The notes beneath the pieces are model-generated. The model did not search any database and was not told where the DNA came from. It worked only from the letters and a program-made list of their open reading frames with translations. 6,047 bases of DNA, taken from Dehalococcoidia bacterium. Its GTDB lineage: Bacteria; Chloroflexota; Dehalococcoidia; JACVQG01; JAHKAY01. This document shows, piece after piece, positions 1 to 6,047 of this stretch (positions within the stretch are counted from its first letter, which is position 1; every line of letters starts with the position of its first letter). The translations under genes were made by a program, and so were the position numbers. The stretch covers positions 1-6,047 of the forward strand of contig JASLQE010000346.1 in the NCBI GenBank assembly GCA_030744635.1, written 5' to 3'.

Positions 1-1736
1 TCCGGCAGGCCCAGGCTACCGGTAGGGGCCGTCTCATAGTGGAGGGCAAGGCGGAGGTGGACGGCCGCCAGATAATCATTACAGAGCTCCCCTACCTGAC
101 CAACAAGGCGGCCATGGTAGAGAGGATAGCCCTCCTCGTAAAGGAAAAACGCCTGGAGGGTGTTACCGAGGTGCGTGACGAGTCCGACCGACACGGCATG
201 CGTGTGGTGGTGGAGCTGCGCCGTGAGAGCGCCGGACCCAGAATCATCAGCAGCCTGTACAGGCTTACCCAATTGCGCGCCAGCTACCATGTGAACTTTT
301 TAGCCCTGGTGGACGGCCAACCCCGTGTCCTCTCCCTCAAAGATGCCCTCCAGCACCATATCGACTTCCGCTACATAGTCATCACACGGCGCTCCCAGTA
401 TGACCTGAAGCAAGCCCAGGACAGGGCCCACCTGGTAGAGGGGATCATAAAGGCTATCCATAACCTGGACGAGGTCATCAACCTCATCCGTAACTCGGCC
501 TCTGCCGAAGCCGCCCGTGGCGAACTCATGGCCCGGTTCAGCCTTTCCCAAATCCAGGCCCAGGCCATCCTGGACATGCCGCTGCGCCGTCTGGCCGCAC
601 TGGAGCGGCACAAGATTGAGGAGGAGTACGCCGAGCTTCTGCGCACCATAGGCTATCTGGAGGACCTGCTGGCCAACCCACGCAAGATTTTCTACCTGGT
701 GCAGGAGGAACTCCGGGGCCTCAAGGGCCGCTTCGGCGATACCCGCCGCACCCAGATAGGCGAAGAGGCGGAGGACAGGCCGCCCGAGGAGGACATACCT
801 CACCAGCCAGTGATGGTCACCGTGGGCCAGCGGTACCTCAAGCTATTGGCGCCGGAGGTCTTCCGCACCCAGCGCCGGGGGGGCAAGGGGATGGCCGGCA
901 CCGGTATAGACGAAGGCCGCCTGATGCTCGTGGTTGACACCCACGATTATGTAATGTTCTTCTCCGATAGCGGCAAGGTGTTTACCCTGAAGGCCTACCA
1001 GCTTCCCCAGGAGTCTTCCCGTGGTGCCCGCGGCGCCCCCCTGCTTAATGTGTTGGAAAAGCTCACCCCCAGAGAGACCATCACCGCTGTGGCCGCCGTC
1101 CCCAGTTTCACACCGGAGGGGTACCTCATGCTGGTAACCCAGCGGGGAGCGGTGAAAAAGTCCCGACTGACCGATTTCAGCACCGTCCGTAGCAGTGGGC
1201 TTTTCTCTATGAGCCTCAAGGGCAAGGACGATATAGTCTGCGCCCGCCCCTTAACCGGGGACGAGGATATAGTAGTGGTGAGCCGGGGCGGTAAGGCCGT
1301 GCGGTTCCCCAGCGGCCCCCTGCGCACCGCCTCGCGAACCAGTGGCGGCGTCCGTGCCATGAGGCTGGAGCCGGAGGACAAGGTAGTGGGCATGGAACCG
1401 GTGAGCAGGGAAGGCTTTCTACTGCTCATCAGTTCCAAAGGCTTCGGCAAGCTGGTGCCCTTGGACCGCTTCCCCACCAAGGGGCGGGGAGGCAAAGGGG
1501 TTATCGCCATGAGCACCTCGGATAAGACCGGCCCTTTGGCTGCCGCCGCCACGGTCCTCCCCGGCCAGGACGTTGTCTTCCTCTCCGCACAGGGACAGGT
1601 GCTTCATACGCAAGTGAAGGAGATATCGGTACAGGGCCGCCATACACGGGGGGTTACCCTCATGACCCTGGATGAGGAAGACGAAGTGGTGACTTTCTTC
1701 GCCTTCTTCCGCCACGGGAAGATGCCCGCGGCGTAG
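1..1736 (+). CDS. gyrA: DNA gyrase subunit A, 5'-truncated by the window
   Basis: GyrA is the DNA-breaking and DNA-wrapping subunit of gyrase (A2B2), which introduces negative supercoils using ATP. The frame is open from the left edge (first whole codon at base 3), giving 577 visible residues up to TAG at 1734-1736. The GTG at 39 is internal: the codons before it already encode the conserved GyrA stretch TGRGR (18-32). By alignment from memory with E. coli and B. subtilis GyrA, about 235 N-terminal residues are missing, including the catalytic tyrosine and the quinolone-resistance region. What remains is the tower and coiled-coil part (for example QAQAILDMPLRRL, 555-593) and, from about base 800, the C-terminal beta-pinwheel. 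The canonical GyrA-box QRRGGKG is at 870-890, with a second box-like GRGGKG at 1482-1499. The GyrA-box supports gyrase over ParC. The protein ends at HGKMPAA without the long acidic tail seen in B. subtilis and E. coli. Confidence 0.97.
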   Translation, partial: RQAQATGRGRLIVEGKAEVDGRQIIITELPYLTNKAAMVERIALLVKEKRLEGVTEVRDESDRHGMRVVVELRRESAGPRIISSLYRLTQLRASYHVNFLALVDGQPRVLSLKDALQHHIDFRYIVITRRSQYDLKQAQDRAHLVEGIIKAIHNLDEVINLIRNSASAEAARGELMARFSLSQIQAQAILDMPLRRLAALERHKIEEEYAELLRTIGYLEDLLANPRKIFYLVQEELRGLKGRFGDTRRTQIGEEAEDRPPEEDIPHQPVMVTVGQRYLKLLAPEVFRTQRRGGKGMAGTGIDEGRLMLVVDTHDYVMFFSDSGKVFTLKAYQLPQESSRGARGAPLLNVLEKLTPRETITAVAAVPSFTPEGYLMLVTQRGAVKKSRLTDFSTVRSSGLFSMSLKGKDDIVCARPLTGDEDIVVVSRGGKAVRFPSGPLRTASRTSGGVRAMRLEPEDKVVGMEPVSREGFLLLISSKGFGKLVPLDRFPTKGRGGKGVIAMSTSDKTGPLAAAATVLPGQDVVFLSAQGQVLHTQVKEISVQGRHTRGVTLMTLDEEDEVVTFFAFFRHGKMPAA

Positions 1737-1755
1737 GCCAGCGGACCTACCCCCG

Positions 1756-2347
1756 CTATACCAGTTCCCCCTGACCTTCATCCCTCTTTTCGTGGCCATA
1801 GACTCGGTGGGCGTGCTACCCTTTATTCTGCCCCTGCTTAATGGCGTTGAGGCTGGCCAGAGGCGTCGCATGATGCACTACGAACTACGCACTCCTCACC
1901 GCACTGGGCATCGGCATCGACTTTATGGCCATCGGCCAGTTCGTACTCATCGCACTGGGTATCACCGGCGATGATTTCCTTGTGGCCGGAGGCCTCCTAC
2001 TGCTAACCCTCTCGGTCAAAGACATCGCTATCGGCAAGATGGTTGAGGGCACCGCTGGACGGGACCACGGGGCGGGCATAGTCCCCATCGGCACCCCGCT
2101 GGTGGCTGGCCCCGCCACCCTGACCACCCTCCTGCTGCTGGTGGACCAGTACTCGGCATTCATGGTGCTTATCTCTTTCGTGCTGAACATGGCCATCGCC
2201 TGGGCGGTCTTCCACCAGGCGGAACGAGTGACTGGTCTCCTGGGCCAGGGTGGGCAGCTTGCGGTTACCAAGATTGCCAGCCTGCTGCTGGCCGCCATCG
2301 CCGTCAGAATGATACGCCAGGGGATAACCGGCATCATCGCCCTCTGA
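1756..2347 (+). pseudogene. MarC-family (UPF0056) integral membrane protein, frameshifted and lacking a clear start
   Basis: MarC-family proteins are inner-membrane proteins of about 200 residues with six predicted helices; their function is not firmly established. The sequence falls in two frames. The first (frame 1) has the N-terminal signature FIPLFVAIDSVGVLPF followed by GQRRRMM and then drifts into a non-family sequence. The second (frame 2, longest ATG ORF 1925-2347) carries the rest: helix 2, AGGLLLLTLSVKD, the conserved PLVAGPATLTTLL segment, helix 5, and helix 6 ending RQGITGIIAL. The break coincides with a 7-bp tandem duplication at 1877-1890. Deleting one copy gives RRRMMHYALLTALGIGI and a continuous protein of normal length. 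Frame 1 is open back to 1693 but has no ATG, GTG or TTG before GTG 1792, which lies inside helix 1. No Shine-Dalgarno site is visible there or before ATG 1925. The left boundary is where family-like residues begin (about LYQFPLTF) and is approximate. It starts about 20 nt after gyrA and may have been cotranscribed with it. A sequencing or assembly error could explain the shift but not the missing start. Confidence 0.8.
1877..1890 (+). repeat. 7-bp tandem duplication causing the frameshift
   Basis: ACTACGA (1877-1883) is followed directly by ACTACGC (1884-1890), so the two units match at 6 of 7 bases. The flanking codons read ATG ATG CAC in frame 1 on the left and GCA CTC CTC ACC in frame 2 on the right. 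Removing either unit joins them as CAC TAC GCA CTC and restores the MarC reading frame exactly. Replication slippage is the likely origin (inference). Confidence 0.85.
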
Positions 2348-2480
2348 GCCACCCGCGCGGCCCCGCCCCGGCCCACCTTTCGGGCCATACTCCGTTCGGA
2401 CCGGGTGCGAACATCCCCTGAATTTCCCCAAGCTGCCCACAGAGGCTATAATAGTCCCCAGGAAGCAACGGGGGGAAATT
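2348..2480 (+). promoter_or_regulatory. Intergenic region with putative sigma-70-type promoter for hsp20-lon
   Basis: This 133-nt gap holds a perfect -10 hexamer, TATAAT, at 2447-2452. The -35 position (around 2423-2429, TTTCCCC) matches the consensus poorly, so the promoter may need an activator or an alternative sigma factor. A start near 2459 would give a leader of about 20 nt. The run GGGGGAA at 2471-2477 could pair with the anti-Shine-Dalgarno by G-C and G-U pairs and fixes the ATG at 2481 as the hsp20 start. I see no CIRCE element (TTAGCACTC-N9-GAGTGCTAA), so HrcA control is not supported. The first half is very C-rich and has only a weak 5-bp stem. Confidence 0.55.
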
Positions 2481-2912
2481 ATGTCATTCCGCAGGGACTG
2501 GTTCAGCACTATGCACCAGGAGATGGAGAGGCTTCTGGACGATTTCTCTCGCCGAAAGCCCCCCACCCATCAGTTCCGCCCCTCCGGGTGGGAACCGGCG
2601 GTGGATGTCACCGAGACCGATACCCATGTGAATGTGCTGGTGGAGCTGGCGGGGGTAAAGAAGCAACATGTAGAAATAGCGGTGGACCGCAACACCCTGC
2701 GGCTCAGAGGACGCCGACAGGAAGTCGCCCCAAACGCCAACCGTAGCTGCCACCGGCTGGAGATAATCTGGGGCCCTTTTGAAAGAGTGATCCCTCTGCC
2801 CGCCGCAGTGGTCCCGGAAGAAACCCAGGCCACTTTCAAAGATGGCATGCTGGAGGCTGTGCTCATCAAGGTCAAGCTGCGCTCGGTGCAGCTAATGGTT
2901 AGAGAGGTTTAG
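2481..2912 (+). CDS. hsp20: Hsp20 family small heat-shock protein
   Basis: This is an ATP-independent cytoplasmic holdase chaperone that binds unfolding proteins and typically forms large oligomers. Its 143 residues are usual for the family. Residues 1-36 are the variable N-terminal arm, rich in charged residues and aromatics. The alpha-crystallin domain runs from about 37 (WEPAVDVTETD) to about 131 and includes the typical VELAGVKKQHVEI and TLRLRGRRQE strands, then FERVIPLPAAV. The family signature AxxxxGxL is present at 117-124 (A117, G122, L124). The usual LPK after it is replaced by LIK, and the short C-terminal tail has no clear IxI anchoring motif (VQLMV is the nearest), which could weaken or alter oligomer formation. 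The start is chosen from the G-rich ribosome binding site just upstream. The stop lies 9 nt before lon, indicating cotranscription. Confidence 0.93.
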   Translation: MSFRRDWFSTMHQEMERLLDDFSRRKPPTHQFRPSGWEPAVDVTETDTHVNVLVELAGVKKQHVEIAVDRNTLRLRGRRQEVAPNANRSCHRLEIIWGPFERVIPLPAAVVPEETQATFKDGMLEAVLIKVKLRSVQLMVREV

Positions 2913-2921
2913 GGTACGACC

Positions 2922-5303
2922 ATGGCAAAACGCAAGCAGACAAACGATACCCAGAAGGCCCCCATTCCCCGAGAGTTGCCCATTCTTCCCGCGGGGGACG
3001 CCGTGGCTTTCCCTGCCATCCTGATTCCGCTGGGAACTGCCAATGAGAAAGTGGTGAAGCTAATAGATGCCGCCTCATCCGGTGACCGGGTGGTGGGCAT
3101 CTTCGCTCAGCGCCCCGGCACCGACACCCCCACGGCGGACAACCTCTACTCCATGGGCACGGCAGCCACCATCGTGCGCATGTTCAAGATGCCCGATGGC
3201 TCCATCCGGGCTTTCCTCCAGGGCCAGGCCCGTATCCGCATCACAAAGGTAACGAAAAAAGAGCCTTTTATCCGGGCTAAAGTAGAAGAAGTAGCCGAGA
3301 CAGCCGCGGAAGGCCCGGAGATGGAAGCGCTTAGTAAAAACCTGGTGTACCTTTTCAGGAAGATAGTGGAGCTGGCCCCCAACCTCCCTGAAGAGCTCAG
3401 CATAGCCGTCGACAATATCTCCGGGCCCGGCCCGCTGGCCGATTTCGTCGCCGCTCACATCGGCATCAGCCTTGAGGAGTCCCAGCAACTGTTAGAGACC
3501 TTGGATGTAGTGGAGCGCCTCCACAAGCTCACGACCTTCATCAACCGGGAGCTGGAGGTCCTAGAGTTGGGCAGTAAAATACAGTCCCAGGCCAAGGAGG
3601 AGATTGGCAAGGCCCAACGGGAGTTCTACCTCCGGGAGCAGCTCAAGGCCATCCAGAAAGAGCTGGGGGATACCGATGAGCGCGCGGTCGAACTTGATGA
3701 GCTACGCAAGAAAATTGAGGAAGCAGGGATGCCCGAGGAGCCCAAAAAGGAGGCGGAGCGGGAGCTTGACCGTCTGAGCCGCATGTCCCCCGCCTCAGCG
3801 GAGTACTCGGTGGCCCGCACCTACCTGGACTGGGCCACCAGCCTACCCTGGAACAAGTCCACCGAGGATCGCCTGGATGTGGAAGAGGCCGCCAAGGTGC
3901 TGGACCACGACCACTATGACCTAGAAAAGGTAAAGGGCCGCATACTGGAGTATCTGGCGGTGAAGAAGCTCAAGCCGGACATGAAAGGGCCCATACTGTG
4001 CTTCGTGGGCCCACCGGGCACCGGCAAGACCTCCATGGGCCAGTCCATCGCCCGTGCCCTGGGCCGCAAGTTCTTCCGCATGTCCGTGGGCGGCACCAGG
4101 GATGAGGCCGATATAAGGGGCCACCGCCGCACCTATATCGGCGCCCTTCCCGGCCGTATAATCCAGGGGTTGAAGAGGGCCGAGTCCAACAACCCGGTGT
4201 TCATGCTGGATGAGATAGACAAGGTGGGGGCCGACTTCAGGGGCGACCCCTCCGCCGCCCTTCTGGAGGTGCTGGACCCGGCGCAGAACAACTCCTTCGT
4301 TGACCACTACCTGGATGTGCCCTTTGACCTCTCCCGGGTGATGTTCATCACCACGGCCAACATGGCAGACCCCATCATCCCAGCCCTCCGGGACCGCTTG
4401 GAGATACTGGAGCTATCAGGCTACACGGAGACTGAGAAACTCCACATCGCCAACCGCTACCTGCTCCCCCGCCAGCTCACCGAAAACGGCATTACCGAGG
4501 ACGCCGCGGAAATAACTGCGGATGCCATCCTCACGATCGTGCGCCGCTACACCCGGGAGGCCGGGGTGAGGAACCTGGAGCGGGAGTTGGGTAGCATCTG
4601 CCGCAAGGTTGCCCGGGGGGTGGCCAGCGGGGAATCCGAGAAGGCCACCATCACAGAGGAGAACATCCATGAGTACCTGGGCACCCCCCGCCTCACCTAC
4701 GAGCTGGTAGGGGAGGTGGACGAGGTGGGGGTGGCTACCGGCCTGGCCTGGACGCCCGCCGGCGGTGATATCCTCTTTGTGGAGGCTGCCCTGGTGCCCG
4801 GTAAAGGCAGTCTTACCCTTACGGGCAAGCTGGGGGATGTGATGCAGGAATCGGCCCGCGCCGGGCTTACCTACGCCCGCTCCAAGGCCAAGTCCCTGGC
4901 CTACGATGAGAAGTTCCTGGAGAAGACCGATGTGCACATCCATGTCCCTGCCGGCGCCATTCCCAAGGACGGCCCCTCTGCGGGAGTCACCATGACGGTG
5001 GCCCTCATCTCGGCCCTCACCGGCAGGCCGGTGAGGAAAGAGGTGGCCATGACCGGGGAGATGACCCTGCGGGGCAAGCTGCTTCCCGTGGGCGGCATCA
5101 AGGAAAAGGTCCTGGCAGCCCATCGGGCCGGGATAAAGAAAATAGTACTGCCCCAAGAGAACGAGAAGGACCTCTCTGATGTCCCACAGCAGGTGAGGGA
5201 CGAGCTCAGCTTCACCCTGGCCGCTCACATCGATGATGTGCTCCCCGCAACCCTGGGTGAAAAGGCTAAAGCGCCCCCGGAGAAGACCGGTGTGACTGCT
5301 TGA
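2922..5303 (+). CDS. lon: ATP-dependent serine protease Lon (LonA type)
   Basis: Lon is a soluble cytoplasmic hexameric AAA+ protease that unfolds and degrades damaged proteins and some short-lived regulators. The 793 residues are complete and of normal length (E. coli Lon has 784). Order of domains: N-terminal substrate-binding domain (about 17-205, starting RELPILPAGDAVAFP), a coiled-coil helical region (about 205-305, with EFYLREQLKAIQKELGD), AAA+ module, and protease domain (about 595-775). The Walker A motif GPPGTGKT is at 363-370, Walker B FMLDEID at 427-433, a probable arginine finger at R492 and sensor-2 arginine at R550 (YTREAGVR). The catalytic serine is S686 in PKDGPSAG and its partner lysine is K729 in GGIKEKV. 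Their 43-residue spacing equals that of E. coli S679/K722. There is no transmembrane segment, so this is not LonB. The ATG at 2922 is preceded by a modest AGGG (2911-2914) overlapping the hsp20 stop. All key residues are intact, so it should be active. Confidence 0.98.
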   Translation: MAKRKQTNDTQKAPIPRELPILPAGDAVAFPAILIPLGTANEKVVKLIDAASSGDRVVGIFAQRPGTDTPTADNLYSMGTAATIVRMFKMPDGSIRAFLQGQARIRITKVTKKEPFIRAKVEEVAETAAEGPEMEALSKNLVYLFRKIVELAPNLPEELSIAVDNISGPGPLADFVAAHIGISLEESQQLLETLDVVERLHKLTTFINRELEVLELGSKIQSQAKEEIGKAQREFYLREQLKAIQKELGDTDERAVELDELRKKIEEAGMPEEPKKEAERELDRLSRMSPASAEYSVARTYLDWATSLPWNKSTEDRLDVEEAAKVLDHDHYDLEKVKGRILEYLAVKKLKPDMKGPILCFVGPPGTGKTSMGQSIARALGRKFFRMSVGGTRDEADIRGHRRTYIGALPGRIIQGLKRAESNNPVFMLDEIDKVGADFRGDPSAALLEVLDPAQNNSFVDHYLDVPFDLSRVMFITTANMADPIIPALRDRLEILELSGYTETEKLHIANRYLLPRQLTENGITEDAAEITADAILTIVRRYTREAGVRNLERELGSICRKVARGVASGESEKATITEENIHEYLGTPRLTYELVGEVDEVGVATGLAWTPAGGDILFVEAALVPGKGSLTLTGKLGDVMQESARAGLTYARSKAKSLAYDEKFLEKTDVHIHVPAGAIPKDGPSAGVTMTVALISALTGRPVRKEVAMTGEMTLRGKLLPVGGIKEKVLAAHRAGIKKIVLPQENEKDLSDVPQQVRDELSFTLAAHIDDVLPATLGEKAKAPPEKTGVTA

Positions 5304-5363
5304 AGCTCTTGCCCCCCCGGCAGGTGTAGTGGTGCGACAGGTAAGAACACCCTTAACGGGCTG

Positions 5364-5418
5364 GCCCAGTAATATCTTTGCAGGGGGGCCTTGCCCCCCT
5401 GCAAAGATATTACTGGGC
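5364..5418. repeat. Perfect long inverted repeat (26-bp arms, 3-nt loop)
   Basis: The left arm 5364-5389 begins GCCCAGTAATATC and ends CAGGGGGGC. It is exactly complementary to the right arm 5393-5418 (GCCCCCCTGCAAAG onward), with only CTT between them. The two ends do not extend, because the next flanking bases do not pair. As RNA on either strand it would form a very stable hairpin; as DNA it could extrude a cruciform. No T-tract follows on either strand, so it is not a standard intrinsic terminator. It could still protect the lon mRNA 3' end or cause stalling of polymerase. Its perfection suggests a recent or mobile palindromic element (inference). Confidence 0.95.
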
Positions 5419-5429
5419 GGGCGGGTGGG
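5415..5429 (+). other. Canonical G-quadruplex motif with single-base loops
   Basis: GGGCGGGCGGGTGGG consists of four G3 tracts separated by C, C and T. One-nucleotide loops are known to give the most stable parallel quadruplexes. The first tract (5415-5417) and the following C are also the end of the right arm of the inverted repeat, so full hairpin and four-tract quadruplex cannot form together. It lies on the coding strand, and its last G is 27 nt before the A of the hydrolase ATG, so it could be in the 5' leader or in the promoter spacer. Confidence 0.8.
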
Positions 5430-5430
5430 A

Positions 5431-5452
5431 TAGAATAAACAACCGTAGGAGG
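5431..5452 (+). promoter_or_regulatory. Possible -10 box and strong ribosome binding site of the hydrolase gene
   Basis: TAGAAT at 5431-5436 matches the -10 consensus at 5 of 6 positions, but no acceptable -35 box is seen 16-18 nt upstream, where the hairpin arm and G-tracts lie. AGGAGG at 5447-5452 is a full Shine-Dalgarno sequence 4 nt before ATG 5457, which fixes that start. The ribosome site is firm; the promoter is speculative. Confidence 0.5.
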
Positions 5453-5456
5453 CGAT

Positions 5457-6047
5457 ATGCAGCTTGTGTTCGTGCATGGCTCAGGGGGTGCGGGGGATGT
5501 CTGGCAGTACCAGCTTGATGCCTTCCCCGGCTCGGTGGCCCCCACCCTTCCCGGCCACCCCGATGGAGAGGTCATCGACACCATGGAGCGCTACGCCCTC
5601 TGGGTGCACGACTTCATCCAGGACAACGGCTACAGGGATGTGGTACTGGTGGGCCACTCCCTGGGTGGTGGCATCGCCCTTCAGTACGCCTTGGACTACC
5701 CCGGAGAGCTCAAGGCCATAGTCCCGGTGGGCAGCGGGGCCCGGCTGAGGGTGCATCCCGACTTCCTCAAGGAGTTGGAAGCCGCCATCGTGGGCGATTC
5801 CGGTCCCTGGTTCAAGAGACAGGAAGAGCGCACCGCCCTCATGGAGCCTTCCTTCCGGGAAAGCTTCCTTCAGAAGCGGAGGGCCGTCGGCCCCGCCGCC
5901 CAGCTTAACGACCTCCGCACCTGCGACAGGTTCGATGTCATTGCCCGGCTAGGGGAGATAAAGCTGCCCGTGCTTCTAATCTGCGGCATCGAGGATGTCA
6001 TGACCCCCGTGAAGTACCACCAGTTCCTGGCGGAGAGCCTACCCGGT
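5457..6047 (+). CDS. Alpha/beta hydrolase fold protein, 3'-truncated by the window
   Basis: The frame is open from ATG 5457 to the window edge (197 residues, no stop reached). It begins directly with the first core strand, MQLVFVHGSGG, where HGSGG (7-11) is the oxyanion-hole region. The nucleophile elbow GHSLGG is at 66-71 with S68 as the predicted catalytic serine, followed by the typical helix GIALQYALDYP. Residues 97-165 form a variable helical cap. The strand LPVLLICGIED at 170-180 supplies the likely catalytic acid D180, followed by TP, as is usual in the family. The catalytic histidine would lie past the window end. There is no signal peptide, so it is probably cytoplasmic. The substrate cannot be told: esterases, lipases, C-C hydrolases and haloperoxidase-like enzymes all share these motifs. 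A separation of 153 nt from lon and its own strong ribosome site suggest independent expression. Confidence 0.92.
   Translation, partial: MQLVFVHGSGGAGDVWQYQLDAFPGSVAPTLPGHPDGEVIDTMERYALWVHDFIQDNGYRDVVLVGHSLGGGIALQYALDYPGELKAIVPVGSGARLRVHPDFLKELEAAIVGDSGPWFKRQEERTALMEPSFRESFLQKRRAVGPAAQLNDLRTCDRFDVIARLGEIKLPVLLICGIEDVMTPVKYHQFLAESLPG

Noticed and set aside
300..803. A 167-codon minus-strand frame inside gyrA
   Set aside because: It is antisense to conserved GyrA sequence, with no ribosome binding site or domain recognised.
1..1736. Topoisomerase IV subunit ParC instead of GyrA
   Set aside because: The intact GyrA-box QRRGGKG at 870-890 and a full-length six-bladed-type C-terminal domain favour gyrase.
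2370..2386. Small inverted repeat GGCCC / GGGCC with a 7-nt loop after the MarC gene
   Set aside because: Five base pairs are expected by chance in such C- and G-rich DNA, and there is no T-tract to make it a terminator.
2405..2746. A 113-codon + strand frame overlapping hsp20
   Set aside because: It is out of frame with the clear alpha-crystallin domain protein, has no ribosome site, and its product is low-complexity Gly/Pro/Arg sequence.
5364..5429. Reading the palindrome as a canonical Rho-independent terminator of lon
   Set aside because: The sequence after the stem is G-rich on the + strand and mixed on the minus strand; the required U-tract is absent on both.
4416..5477. A 353-codon open frame on the minus strand opposite lon
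   Set aside because: It lies almost wholly antisense to an intact, motif-complete Lon protease. The translation is rich in Gly, His, Pro and Leu with no recognisable domain, as expected for an antisense frame in GC-rich coding DNA.
5464..5721. An 85-codon + strand frame starting just after the hydrolase ATG
   Set aside because: It is a shifted reading of the hydrolase. The frame from ATG 5457 has a Shine-Dalgarno site and the HGSGG and GHSLGG motifs.

Overview
The window is GC-rich bacterial chromosome. All real genes are on the + strand: the end of gyrA, a broken MarC-family membrane protein gene, a small heat-shock protein gene, lon, and the start of an alpha/beta hydrolase gene. Housekeeping genes dominate and I see no phage, transposase, CRISPR or RNA genes. 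The GyrA, Hsp20 and Lon sequences would fit an uncultured lineage such as Chloroflexota/Dehalococcoidia. That placement is a weak guess from general sequence character, not from a diagnostic marker.

Left part (1-2347): gyrA enters already in frame and ends at 1736. It carries a canonical GyrA-box, so it is gyrase rather than topoisomerase IV. Directly downstream lies a MarC-family six-helix membrane protein. Its reading frame is split by a 7-bp tandem duplication (ACTACGA ACTACGC, 1877-1890), and no normal start codon or ribosome binding site can be found. Removing one 7-bp copy restores one continuous MarC-like protein. This looks like a recent pseudogene, or possibly an assembly error.

Middle part (2348-5303): after a 133-nt gap with a good -10 box (TATAAT), an Hsp20 chaperone gene and a complete lon gene follow each other with only 9 nt between them. 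This is a plausible two-gene proteostasis operon: the small heat-shock protein holds unfolded proteins and Lon degrades damaged ones.

Right part (5304-6047): the 153-nt gap after lon holds the most unusual DNA in the window. It contains a perfect inverted repeat with 26-bp arms and a 3-nt loop. Overlapping its right end is a four-tract G-quadruplex motif with one-base loops. Neither is followed by a T-tract, so this is not a standard terminator. A strong Shine-Dalgarno site then leads into an alpha/beta hydrolase that runs off the window end.

I found no convincing new multi-gene system. The items most worth following up are the hairpin/G-quadruplex junction and the duplication-broken MarC gene.
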